Shown here: piece after piece, positions 39,645-48,332 of the stretch
Numbering within the stretch: position 1 is the stretch's first letter
Layout of the letters: every line of letters starts with the position of its first letter
NCBI RefSeq assembly: GCF_900186505.1
Contig: NZ_LT891968.1
Span: 183,079-247,078, forward strand
Direction: 5' to 3'
Source: Enorma phocaeensis
Lineage (GTDB): Bacteria; Actinomycetota; Coriobacteriia; Coriobacteriales; Coriobacteriaceae
DNA length: 64,000 nt
The notes under the pieces: generated by a model
Told to the model about the DNA's origin: nothing
Database searches by the model: none
What the model saw: the letters and a program-made list of their open reading frames with translations, nothing else
Position numbers and translations under genes: made by a program

Positions 39645-41237
39645 ATGGACGGCTACGAGCACACGCCGGCAATCACCGGCAACGATGTCGAATTCCCCGC
39701 GCCCGGCACGGCACCCTCCCGACCCGGAATGCTCCGCACGGAAACCGCAACCGCGGACGAGGCACCCTTTGCGCCCGAAGGCACTGCGGGCGCACCGCGC
39801 TTCGCCACGGTGGCGGGCGTCTTCGACGCGAGCTCGCCGCACCCCATGGTCTCCTCTACCCGCAAGCATGTCTACCGTGGGATACTCACCCGTCCGGACG
39901 GCGTGCACCTGCAGGCGGTCGCGGTGCTCTTCCAGCCGGGAGACGTGTCGTTCTACGCTGCGGAGGTCGCATCGCTCGCGCGCAACCGGCTCCTCTGCGT
40001 GGGGCCCGAGGTGCACGACCTCGTGGCGACGGTCGAGGTCGCCGGCCGTACCGTGCCCTGCATCCTTGAGGAGGACGCAGGAGTGAACCTCGAGCAGGCC
40101 ATCTTCTCCGGCGCTCCCCTGAGTGACGCCCGGGGTGCCACCGCGGCGCCCTTGAACCCGGTGGGCTCACCCGAGCGCGCAGCCGAGAACGCCAAGATCC
40201 TCTACGACATCCTCGACCAGGTCGAACGCCTGCATGCGCACGGGCTCTACCACCGCGACGTGCGCGCGGCGAACATCTGCGTGCGGCGCTTCGGCCCCGC
40301 ACCCGCGGATATCCACGCCTCGCTCATCGACCACGAACTCGTGACGGACTACGCAGGCAGCGACATCCCCGCCTCCGCCGAGCGCTACAGTCGCACGCTC
40401 TTCCAGGACATCCCGCGCGCGATCGAACCCGGCGCCCGCCCATGCCGACCCACCTCGCTCATGCGCGACCTCGGCTACCTGGCCGCCCTGCGCTTCGAGC
40501 TTGAGCACGGCCGGGGCGTTGAGGAGGCCTCGGCCGCAGAGCTCACCTTTGGGCGCCGTCCGTTCTTCCAATACACGGAAGCGGGCGCGCCCGTCATCAG
40601 GCGGCTCGACCGCGCGGAGGACCTGGACCCGCTCGCCCGATCCCTCGGCCTCACGCCGCTCGACGCCGACCATTTCTTCGATGCGCGGCTCGTGGGCTAC
40701 GCGCTCGAGCGCGTGGCACCCGGCGGCTTCATCGACGCGCGCGGGCGCGCCATCCTGGCACGCGACGTCAGCTTCCTCGACGAGGCGCCCATCGACGCCA
40801 TCGCCCGCGACGCCACCTACCAGGCCTGGCTCGAGGAATGCCGCCGCGCCGGACGCACGCCCGAGTACGCGAGCTTCGATGAGCAGCCGGAGACGCTCAA
40901 AGCCTCCAACGTCGACCAGGTGCGCGACATCCCCGCCAAGGTGCACGCGCTCGGCTACCGCATCGTCCGCGCCGACGATCCTGCGGCCGCCGCGCGCATC
41001 CGCGCCTTCTCGCCCGAGGAAATCGAGTCCCTCGCCTTCTTGGAGCACCGCCGCTGGTGCGCAGAGCGCCTGCGCAACGGCTGGGTCGCCGGCTCCCCGC
41101 GTGACGACGAGCGCCGCATCCACCCGGACCTCGTGCCGTACGACCTGCTCAGCGAGCAGAGCCGCGAGTACGACCGCGTGGCCGCGCGCACGGTCCTCGC
41201 CATCTTGGAGCACGCCGGGTTCGCCGTGGTGCGCTAA
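39645..41237 (+). CDS. Kinase-like protein with C-terminal RyR domain
   Basis: A 530-aa protein. Residues about 75-270 resemble a protein kinase fold: a Lys/Glu-poor N-lobe, LHAHGLYHRDVRAANICV (HRD catalytic loop with Asn) and ASLIDHELV (D in place of DFG), so it may be active or a pseudokinase; no glycine loop is obvious. The C-terminal 75 residues, AFLEHRRWCAERLRNGWVAG, then HPDLVPYDLLSEQSREYDRV, are a RyR domain, known in bacterial conflict and signalling proteins as a possible ligand sensor. It shares an operon with the FHA-like gene, a natural kinase-reader pair. The N-terminal 60 residues are low complexity. Confidence 0.75.
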   Translation: MDGYEHTPAITGNDVEFPAPGTAPSRPGMLRTETATADEAPFAPEGTAGAPRFATVAGVFDASSPHPMVSSTRKHVYRGILTRPDGVHLQAVAVLFQPGDVSFYAAEVASLARNRLLCVGPEVHDLVATVEVAGRTVPCILEEDAGVNLEQAIFSGAPLSDARGATAAPLNPVGSPERAAENAKILYDILDQVERLHAHGLYHRDVRAANICVRRFGPAPADIHASLIDHELVTDYAGSDIPASAERYSRTLFQDIPRAIEPGARPCRPTSLMRDLGYLAALRFELEHGRGVEEASAAELTFGRRPFFQYTEAGAPVIRRLDRAEDLDPLARSLGLTPLDADHFFDARLVGYALERVAPGGFIDARGRAILARDVSFLDEAPIDAIARDATYQAWLEECRRAGRTPEYASFDEQPETLKASNVDQVRDIPAKVHALGYRIVRADDPAAAARIRAFSPEEIESLAFLEHRRWCAERLRNGWVAGSPRDDERRIHPDLVPYDLLSEQSREYDRVAARTVLAILEHAGFAVVR

Positions 41238-41267
41238 GCGGCGAACTCAAGAGCGCCGGGAAGAGAG

Positions 41268-42494
41268 TTAAGCAGGCTCCTCGTCGTGCATCGGCGTGCC
41301 CAGGAAGTCCTCGTCGTAGGGGATGGTGCCGTCGAACACGGTTTGCGCGTCCGTGGCGAGCACGATGTAGTTGTCCTCGCCCGCCCAGACCGTCTCATCC
41401 ACGGGAAGCACGTGCACGTGCGCGAAGACCTCGGCGAGCGTGGCGACCTCGTCGCGCAGGAAGGTGAGGTCCTGGCCGTCGTCGCGCGAGACCACGTTCA
41501 TGGCGTAGACGCCACCGGGCACGAGGCAATCCCTCACCGCGCGGGCGGCCTCGACCGTCGCGAGCGCGCGGACCGGCTCGTCTCCGGTGAAGGTGTCGTT
41601 CACGATGGCGTCGAAGCGGCGCGTGCGGCGGGGCCGGGCGCTCCTGCCCCGGTGCGGCGCGCGCTTGACGATGCCGGTGGATGCGCTTTCGGCCGGGGCA
41701 CCCTCCACGGATTCCGTCGCGTCGGGCTCCCCCGCTTCGGGGGCGCTCTCGTCGCGCGGCCCCTCGGCAGACGCTCCCGCCTCAAGGGCACCCTCGGCGC
41801 GCGGCTCCTCGGCACGTGCCTCCCCTGCCGCGTCGCCCTCCGGGAGCAGGTGCTCCGTCTGAGCGATCAGCTCGGCACGCTCCTCCAGATACGCGCGGCC
41901 GTCGCCCTCGATGATATGGAGGCGCTTCTTGGCGAGCTTCTTCAGGCGCTCGACGTAGAACCACGCCTCGGCCGTTTCGATGACCTTGGGGTCGAGCTCG
42001 ACCACGCCCATAATCAGGTCAGGCCGGGCGAGCAACGCGTGCTTGGGCCAGGCGAACCCGCCGCCGCCGAGCGCGAGCACGCGGTGCACGCCGTGGCCGT
42101 ACATCGAGGTGAGCACGCGGTCGGCCTCGAAGACCGCGTCGAACGCGCGGTGGTAGGCGAAGACCGGCTCCGCCCAGTGGAAGCCCAGGTTGGTGGCCGA
42201 CTGGTAGACGCCGCCCAGGCGGAACACGCGCACGAGCCGGCCCTCGATGAGCAGCGTGTAGATGAACGCGCGGCCCTGGCCGGTCTTCACGGTATGCGGC
42301 CAGAACCGCATGATGATGTAGCCCAGAAAGATGCAGCCGGCGAAGAAGGCCGAGACCTGCCAGGGGTATTTCCAGAGCTCGACCACGATCAAGATGACGA
42401 ACACGAGCCCGACCGTAGCGAGCGTGTAGATGAACTCGAGGGGGTTGCCCTCGCCCGAGCCGCCCGGGGAGGGCGTGATGCCGCCGTTCGCCAT
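41268..42494 (-). CDS. Membrane-anchored spermidine synthase-like protein
   Basis: A 408-aa protein starting MANGGITPSPGGSGEG, with two N-terminal helices (FIYTLATVGLVFVILIVVEL and AFFAGCIFLGYIIM). A Rossmann-type domain follows: HRVLALGGGGFAWPKHALLA, then VVELDPKVIETAEAWF and IIEGDGRAYLEE, and FDAIVNDTFTGDEPVR. This is the spermidine synthase/methyltransferase fold, but polyamine activity is uncertain in membrane-anchored members. An 80-residue Ala/Glu/Gly insert lies between the GDGRAY and FDAIVND strands. It ends before the RyR gene in a convergent arrangement. Confidence 0.82.
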   Translation of the reverse strand: MANGGITPSPGGSGEGNPLEFIYTLATVGLVFVILIVVELWKYPWQVSAFFAGCIFLGYIIMRFWPHTVKTGQGRAFIYTLLIEGRLVRVFRLGGVYQSATNLGFHWAEPVFAYHRAFDAVFEADRVLTSMYGHGVHRVLALGGGGFAWPKHALLARPDLIMGVVELDPKVIETAEAWFYVERLKKLAKKRLHIIEGDGRAYLEERAELIAQTEHLLPEGDAAGEARAEEPRAEGALEAGASAEGPRDESAPEAGEPDATESVEGAPAESASTGIVKRAPHRGRSARPRRTRRFDAIVNDTFTGDEPVRALATVEAARAVRDCLVPGGVYAMNVVSRDDGQDLTFLRDEVATLAEVFAHVHVLPVDETVWAGEDNYIVLATDAQTVFDGTIPYDEDFLGTPMHDEEPA

Positions 42495-42503
42495 GCCGCC
42501 TCC

Positions 42504-44519
42504 TTAGAGCTCGCGCTGCTGGTAGAGCCCGTGGTCGTGAAAGCCCAGGCGCCGATAGTACTCCCGCGTGCCCACCGCGCTGATCACGTTGATGCGCGCG
42601 TAGCCCGCCGCGCGCGTGAGTTCGCAGGCGCGCTCGACGAGCCGGCGGCCGAGCCCCTGGTGCTGCGCGGCGTGGCCCTCCTCGCCCACCGGCACGGCGC
42701 TGCCGTACACGTGGACCTCGCGGATCATGGCCTCGCCCGGCGCGATCGGGCTGGTGGGGCCGGGGCCGCTCGTCCCGCCGGCGGCCATCGCGTCGCCGAG
42801 GGCGCGCACGGCGTCCTCGTGCGGCAACGAGAGGCGCAGGAAACCGGCGATGCGGCCCGTGGGCGTCACCCACTGCAGGAAGCGCTCACTCGTGGCAGCC
42901 GTCTCGTACGGCACGACCTTGAGCTCAAGCTCGGCAGGGTCCACGGCGTCGAGGGCGATCTCGCGGTAGCGGATCTCGTGCACCGGCTCGCCCGTCTCCG
43001 CGACGCGCCGCTCCACGAGCTGGCGCAGGTTGGGCTTTTTGTTGCCGGCCATGATGTCCAGCGACGAGAAGTCGCGGATCATGCGGGACACGCGGCAGAA
43101 CGCAGGCGTGGCGAGCACGTCGGCGGCGAGCACGTCCACGAGCTCGTCCTCCGTGTAGGGCACCCACTCCCCTGCCTCGTAGCGCTCGCGCAGCCGTGAG
43201 CTGCCGATGAGCGCGCACGGGTAGAGCTTGACCTCGTCGGGAAGGTAGGCGCGGTCCGTGACGAAGGAGCGGTAGTCGCGCTTGTCCGCCTCGGGCGTGG
43301 CGCCGAGGAGGTTCGCCATGAAGTGCGCATGGATCTTGAAGCCGAAGAGCCTGAGCAGGCCGAACGAGCGGGCGATGCGCTCCGTGGTGATGCCGCGGCC
43401 GTTCGCGTCAAGGATCTCCTGGTCCACGCTCTGGACGCCCATCTGGATCTTGGTGGCTCCCATGCGGCGGATGAGCGTGAGGGCGGCAGGCATGATGGCG
43501 TCCGGGCGGGTCTCCACCACGAGGCCCACGACGCGGTGGCGGGCGGACTCGTTGCGGCGCTGCTCGTGCTCGAGGTCGTCCATGGTGGCGCGCTGCCAGG
43601 CCGCCACCTCGCGCCACGCCGGCGCCGCGCGGAAGAGCCGGCCGATCGCCTGGTTGTAGGTCTGCTCGCCGGCATCGACCAGCGGCTGGAGCGCGTCCAC
43701 CTGAGCGGCGCCCTCCTCCGCGTACCAGCGCTCGATGCCGCAGGCGCGGTAGCGCTCCCGCCGCTCGCGCACGCCTGCGGGGATCGGGTCTGCAGGTGCG
43801 GCCGCGGAGGCAGCCCCATTCTCCAGCGCGGCCCCCTCCGCAGGCTCGGCACCCTCCACCAACGCGGAGTCCTCCGTACACCCGGCACACGCCATCGACG
43901 CGGACCCCTCCGCCGGGAAGCCGCGCAGCATGGGGTTCGCCGCCACGCCGGCCACCGCGTCGTCGTTGAGCGCCCGGAAGAGCTCGGTCACGAACCACGT
44001 TTGATACTCGACTGGATAGCCGCTCCACGTGCCGCCGAGCACGATGAGCTCGATCTTATCGGTCGCGTGCCCCATCTGCTCGAGCGCCGTGAGCCGCGCC
44101 GATACCTGCAGGTACGGGTCGAAGTAGTTCTGCTCGGCACGTGCGCAGGCGGGCTCGTCGGCCAGATAACTCTTGGGCATGCGAATGTCATTGGGACAGA
44201 ATATGCACGAACCGGAGCACGGCCACGGTTTGGTGATGACGGTGATGGTCGCCACGCCCGATGCCGAGCGCCGCGGCTTGATGCGCAACGTCGCTACGAG
44301 CCGCTCCTCGAGCTCCGGCGTGATGCCCCAGCGTGCCCAACGTTCGGGATCCTCGCGCTTGACGCGCTGATAGAACGGCAAAAGCCGCCGCTTCGCGAAC
44401 GCGCGCTTATCCCCGCCGGCGCGCTTGGCCTGCGCATGGATCAGCTTCACGAGCTCGCGCTCGCCCACGGTCTCGCCGCGACGCAACGCCGCGACTATCT
44501 GCAGAATGATATCTTCCAT
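42504..44519 (-). CDS. elp3: Elp3-type radical SAM/GNAT tRNA U34-modifying enzyme
   Basis: A 671-aa protein. The radical SAM domain has ITVITKPWPCSGSCIFCPND (CxxxCxxC cluster) and LIVLGGTWSGYPVEYQTWFV, and later GLVVETRPDAI and GATKIQMGVQSVDQEIL. The C-terminal GNAT domain has VHVYGSAVPVGEE, then QHQGLGRRLVERACELTRAA (acetyl-CoA loop) and YYRRLGFHDHGLYQQREL. Elp3 makes the carboxymethyl group on wobble uridine of tRNA. A 45-residue Ala/Glu/Gly insert (about 205-250) breaks the radical SAM part. It lies 9 nt upstream of the spermidine-synthase-like gene. Confidence 0.93.
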   Translation of the reverse strand: MEDIILQIVAALRRGETVGERELVKLIHAQAKRAGGDKRAFAKRRLLPFYQRVKREDPERWARWGITPELEERLVATLRIKPRRSASGVATITVITKPWPCSGSCIFCPNDIRMPKSYLADEPACARAEQNYFDPYLQVSARLTALEQMGHATDKIELIVLGGTWSGYPVEYQTWFVTELFRALNDDAVAGVAANPMLRGFPAEGSASMACAGCTEDSALVEGAEPAEGAALENGAASAAAPADPIPAGVRERRERYRACGIERWYAEEGAAQVDALQPLVDAGEQTYNQAIGRLFRAAPAWREVAAWQRATMDDLEHEQRRNESARHRVVGLVVETRPDAIMPAALTLIRRMGATKIQMGVQSVDQEILDANGRGITTERIARSFGLLRLFGFKIHAHFMANLLGATPEADKRDYRSFVTDRAYLPDEVKLYPCALIGSSRLRERYEAGEWVPYTEDELVDVLAADVLATPAFCRVSRMIRDFSSLDIMAGNKKPNLRQLVERRVAETGEPVHEIRYREIALDAVDPAELELKVVPYETAATSERFLQWVTPTGRIAGFLRLSLPHEDAVRALGDAMAAGGTSGPGPTSPIAPGEAMIREVHVYGSAVPVGEEGHAAQHQGLGRRLVERACELTRAAGYARINVISAVGTREYYRRLGFHDHGLYQQREL

Positions 44520-44647
44520 GGCAGCTATTCTACCGCGAGGCGCGGCGGCGCCCGTCCAGCCGGCAAAATGGGGAGCCGCCCGGGCGCCTTGAGCGCGCGT
44601 GCGGTGCGAACAGACCGGCCACGAAGCCCGGCCGAATCACTTCAGAT

Positions 44648-44772
44648 AAGAATACTGTGCCTTGTTACTGCCAGGCCACCGGAACCCGGAAGATCGGCTT
44701 ACAAAACCCCAGATAACCACGTAATCAGATACGCGTCTCGGCGGCAGATCTCAAATTACCCACAGTATTCTT
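44648..44772. repeat. 125-bp MITE-like element with 12-bp perfect terminal inverted repeats
   Basis: AAGAATACTGTG (44648-44659) is exactly inverted as CACAGTATTCTT (44761-44772). The interior is not coding. Further matched bases (TACTGCC against ATCTGCC) suggest longer imperfect arms. It lies in the gene-free stretch 44520-44902 between elp3 and an IS1595 copy; I see nothing else there. Confidence 0.55.
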
Positions 44773-44902
44773 AATCGAATGTCGCCAAACCCCTTAACGC
44801 TCCCGTGCCTCCCAAATGAGAGACGACACATGAGAATGGCCAAGAGGGCGATTGAAGGGTTCACCCCACCATTTCAAAACGCGATAGGGTTAATTTCTTT
44901 TA

Positions 44903-46064
44903 TCTAACAGTCTAGAACTTAGGTGATAGGCGATCCGGCTCTCGGCGGCCGGGCTATACTCTTCCCAGCCAAACAGAGAGTCAGCCCGAGCGCCCACCCG
45001 GATCTTTGTTTGGCGACAATCCCTCCGGGTGGGCGTTCGGGCGGATGGGAAGACCCCGCCATGAAGCGCACGAACCCCTACTCGGGGCTCGTCGACGGCC
45101 TCGCCGCCGGCGAGCTCGACCTGCTGTCCGCCGCCGTCGCCGAGAGGAGGCTGCGCGAGGAGGCCGGCTTCGGGACCCTCGCCGAGGCCGCCGAGGCGTA
45201 CCGTCCCGAACCGGCCTGCCCGTCGTGCGGCGGGACCGCCCCCTGGAGGGACGGGTTCGAGCCCTCGGGCGTGCGCAGGTGGCGCTGCCCGCGATGCGGC
45301 GCGAGGTTCACCTCGCTCACCGGCACCGTCCTGGAGGGCTGCAAGAAGCCCCTCGCCACCTGGGTCGACTTCATCAGGCTGGCGCTCTTCGCGGTGCCGC
45401 TCGACGCCTGCGCGGCGGCCTGCCGCATAAGCCACCAGACCGCCTGGGAGTGGCGCCACCGCCTGTTCGCGGCCGTGGACGGCTACCAGGACCGCGTCGT
45501 GCTCCGGGGACGCGTCTGGATCGACGAGACCTACGTCAACGACACGGACCTCTCGAGGGGCTACGGGCAGGCCCGCAAGCGGGGGCTCTCAAGGCAGCAG
45601 ATCTGCATCGCGGTGGGCATCGACTCCCGAAAGGAGCCCGTCGCCGTGGTCTGCGGGCACGGCAAGCCGTCGTCCGCCCGGATCAGGGGGGCGCTGAAGG
45701 CGCACATCGCCGAGGGCTCCGTCCTAGTGCACGACCGCGAGCGGGCGCACGGCGCGCTGGTGCGGGAGAACGGGCTCGTCGACGAGAGCTACAAGGCCGA
45801 CGTGCGGGACCCGGTCTACCTCGAGGCGATGGCCCTCGTGAACAACCTGTGCTCCTGGATCAAGCGCTACCTGTGGAGGTTCACCGGCATGGATCCGAAG
45901 AACCTGCAGTCCTACCTCAACCTCTACGTCTACCTGTTCAGGGTGAAGCGCGACGGCGAGAGATGGCCCGAGATCGCGAGGGTGGTCCGCCATCTTCTCA
46001 TGACCGACGCGCGCTTCCGCAGCTCAACGTAGGCTCCCTATCACCTAAGTTCTAGACTGTTAGA
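44903..46064 (+). mobile_element. IS1595-family insertion sequence, copy 1
   Basis: 1,162 bp, bounded by inverted repeats beginning TCTAACAGTCTAGAACTTAG and flanked by the 8-bp target duplication TTCTTTTA (44895-44902 and 46065-46072). The second copy at 57299-58460 has the same length and encodes identical products. It sits between elp3 and the MFS gene and interrupts nothing recognisable. Confidence 0.96.
45061..46032 (+). CDS. IS1595 family (ISXO2-like) transposase, copy 1
   Basis: A 323-aa protein from ATG 45061. The N-terminal zinc ribbon is CPSCGGTAPWRDGF then CPRCGARFTSLTGTV. The DDE-type core has RVWIDETYVNDTDLSRGYG (first acidic residue), SVLVHDRERAHGALV (second) and MALVNNLCSWIKRYLWRFTG, the ISXO2 pattern with Asn before the helix. 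The frame is open to 44923, but that part covers the IS end. Appears intact. Confidence 0.93.
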   Translation: MKRTNPYSGLVDGLAAGELDLLSAAVAERRLREEAGFGTLAEAAEAYRPEPACPSCGGTAPWRDGFEPSGVRRWRCPRCGARFTSLTGTVLEGCKKPLATWVDFIRLALFAVPLDACAAACRISHQTAWEWRHRLFAAVDGYQDRVVLRGRVWIDETYVNDTDLSRGYGQARKRGLSRQQICIAVGIDSRKEPVAVVCGHGKPSSARIRGALKAHIAEGSVLVHDRERAHGALVRENGLVDESYKADVRDPVYLEAMALVNNLCSWIKRYLWRFTGMDPKNLQSYLNLYVYLFRVKRDGERWPEIARVVRHLLMTDARFRSST

Positions 46065-46120
46065 TTCTTTTATATTTAAAAATAACCACTACCTGCGATA
46101 ACGTCACAACGGAACTCCTT

Positions 46121-47341
46121 CTACCTCGCCCGCACCGCCTTGCGGCGCATCACGGCATTGAGCTTCTCGCCCGAGGCGACCATGACGAGGAGCAGGGCGC
46201 CGAGGTACAGCGGGTACAGCTCGACGGAAAGCGCCTCGGCCAGCGCGCCGAAGAGCGGCGACATGGCGAGCGACCCCACGTAGGCGAAGGCCATCTGCAT
46301 GCCGGTGAGCGCGAGCGCCACATCGTCGCCGAAGCGCGCGGGCGTCGCATGGATGACCGAAGGGTAGATGGGTGCGCAGCCCACGCCCGTGAGCACGAGG
46401 CCAGCCAGGAGCGTCCCGCCGCCAAGCGGCAGCATGATGAGCCCGATGCCCAGGGCGACGAGCACCTGACCCAGGCGGATCATGTTGTGGTCGGACACCT
46501 TGAGCGACAGGAAGCCGCTCGCCGCGCGGCCGACCGTGATGCCGATGTAGAACAAAGACGCCCAGCTCGCCGCGGTGTCGGCGGGGACGTCGCGACCGAG
46601 CGTGCAGTAGGTCGCCGCCCAGTTGCCGCAGGTGGACTCGAGCGCGCAGTAGCAGAAGAAGCACACGAGCACCGCCACGACGCCGTCGCGCCGCAGCAGC
46701 TCGCGTCGCGAGAGGTGGGCGACTGCCGCCGCGGAGGGTGAAGACCCCTCGGGAGAGGCCCCCTCGCCCGCAACGCCCCGCTCCCTGCGCGGGAGCTTGC
46801 GGTCGCGCCAAAGCGGCAGCGAGAGCGTGAGCACCACCGCGATCGCGACCTGGATGGCGCCGAGCACGAAGAAGCCGAGCGACCAGCTGCCCGCGCCCAG
46901 GCACTGGGCCATGATCATGGGGCCGCCGCTCGCGCCGACGCCCCACATGCAGTGCAGCCAGCTCATGTGCTGCGACTCGTAATGGACGGCGACGAAGGAG
47001 TTGAGCGCCGCGTCGACCGCGCCGGCACCGAGGCCGTAGGGGATCGCCCAGAGGCAGAGCTGCCAGAACGCATCGGATGCCGAGAAGCCCACCAGGCCCG
47101 CCGCCGTGAGGGCGACGCTCGCCACGGTCACGACGCCCGTGCCGAAACGCTCCACCACACGCACCGACATGAGGCTCGATACGATCGTCCCGACCGAGAT
47201 AAGCATGGTCACGATACCAACCCACGATATTCCCGCGCCGAGCGCCGGAGCCATGGTCGGCCATGCGGAGCCGAGCGCGGAGTCGGGCAGCCCCAGGCTG
47301 ATGAACGCAAGGTAGATGATGGGCAGCAGTCCCGCTGGCAT
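46121..47341 (-). CDS. MFS transporter
   Basis: A 406-aa, about 12-helix protein; ATG 47341 follows GGGAGGGGC. It begins MPAGLLPIIYLAFISLGLPD, has SVRVVERFGTGVVTVASVAL (loop 2-3) and two six-helix halves linked by a low-complexity stretch (GVAGEGASPEGSSPSAAAVA). The second half contains YIGITVGRAASGFLSLKVSD and GVGCAPIYPSVIHATPARFG. It resembles the FucP/sugar- or nutrient-type MFS permeases; substrate unknown. Ends just right of the IS1595 copy. Confidence 0.88.
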   Translation of the reverse strand: MPAGLLPIIYLAFISLGLPDSALGSAWPTMAPALGAGISWVGIVTMLISVGTIVSSLMSVRVVERFGTGVVTVASVALTAAGLVGFSASDAFWQLCLWAIPYGLGAGAVDAALNSFVAVHYESQHMSWLHCMWGVGASGGPMIMAQCLGAGSWSLGFFVLGAIQVAIAVVLTLSLPLWRDRKLPRRERGVAGEGASPEGSSPSAAAVAHLSRRELLRRDGVVAVLVCFFCYCALESTCGNWAATYCTLGRDVPADTAASWASLFYIGITVGRAASGFLSLKVSDHNMIRLGQVLVALGIGLIMLPLGGGTLLAGLVLTGVGCAPIYPSVIHATPARFGDDVALALTGMQMAFAYVGSLAMSPLFGALAEALSVELYPLYLGALLLVMVASGEKLNAVMRRKAVRAR

Positions 47342-47509
47342 GGCGCCCCTCCCTAAGCCCCGTGACCGACGAACCGCGTCCACGATACCCGTGACGCAGC
47401 TTGAGTTCAAGATGGAACATGTCGTACGTGCACGCCACAACGCACCGGACGCGCTACCATACGTGAGACCCATCCCGAACCCACGCCGCCAGCACTCGGA
47501 AGGAGGCCC

Positions 47510-48322
47510 GTGGACACCGCGACCGCACGCGCGCTCATCGAGCTCGACACCGCGTTCTATCGCGCGCACGCCGAGAGCTTCTCGGCCACCCGCCAGGCCC
47601 CCTGGCAGGGCTGGCGGCAGGTCGCCGAGCTCCTGCGCCCGCGCGGAGCCGCGGCAGGCGCCCTCTCCGTGCTCGACCTCGCCTGCGGCAACCTGCGCTT
47701 CGAGCGCTTTCTCACGGCCGAGCTCGCCGGCCGCACCCTCACCTTCCACGCCGTCGACAACTGCCCCGCCCTTATGGATGCGCTCGGCAAGGAGAGCGCC
47801 GTCCGCCTGCATACCGTGGACATCCTAGACGAGCTCCTCGCGGGAAACGACCCGCTCGCGGGGATTCCCCGCTGCGACACCGCCGTCTGCTTCGGCTTCA
47901 TGCACCACGTGCCCGGCTTCGAGCTGCGCCGCGCCGTGCTCGACGCGCTCCTGGCTCATACGGAGCCGGGAGGCGTCGTGGCGATATCGTTCTGGCAGTT
48001 CATGCAAGACGAACGGCTCGCCTGCAAGGCGCGCGCGACCACGGAGGCCCATGCCGCCGAGCTGCCCGGCGGGTCCGGCCCCACCGTCCCCGGCGGCGCG
48101 GCCCTCGAGACCGGCGATTACCTCCTGCCCTGGCAGAACAGCGAGCACGCCCTGCGCTACTGCCATCATTTCGAGGACGCCGAGATCGACCAGCTTGTCG
48201 CATCACTGCCCGCAGGCATCGTGCGCGAGGCCGCGCGCTTCTCCGCCGACGGCAGGTCCGGCAACCTCAACCGCTACCTCGTCCTCGAACGCACCGGGCG
48301 CGGACACACCGCACCGAACTAG
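47510..48322 (+). CDS. Class I SAM-dependent methyltransferase
   Basis: A 270-aa protein; GTG 47510 follows GGAAGGAGG. Motif I is SVLDLACGNLRFERFL, the acidic residue FHAVDNCPALM follows, and CFGFMHHVPGFELR and GGVVAISFWQFMQDE are motifs IV-V. The C-terminus GNLNRYLVLER recalls Trm9-like tRNA methyltransferases, though RNA as substrate is inference, supported weakly by the adjacent trmB 10 nt downstream in the same direction. Some Ala-rich filler lies around 185-205. Confidence 0.8.
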   Translation: MDTATARALIELDTAFYRAHAESFSATRQAPWQGWRQVAELLRPRGAAAGALSVLDLACGNLRFERFLTAELAGRTLTFHAVDNCPALMDALGKESAVRLHTVDILDELLAGNDPLAGIPRCDTAVCFGFMHHVPGFELRRAVLDALLAHTEPGGVVAISFWQFMQDERLACKARATTEAHAAELPGGSGPTVPGGAALETGDYLLPWQNSEHALRYCHHFEDAEIDQLVASLPAGIVREAARFSADGRSGNLNRYLVLERTGRGHTAPN

Positions 48323-48332
48323 AAGGGCAGCC

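Noticed and set aside
41286..43199. 637-codon rightward open frame
   Set aside because: Antisense to the spermidine-synthase-like and Elp3 genes; no motif and no start signal.
45006..46055. Second long rightward frame inside the IS1595 copy (also at 57402)
   Set aside because: Arg/Gly-rich shadow of the transposase; the zinc ribbon and DDE motifs lie in the other frame.
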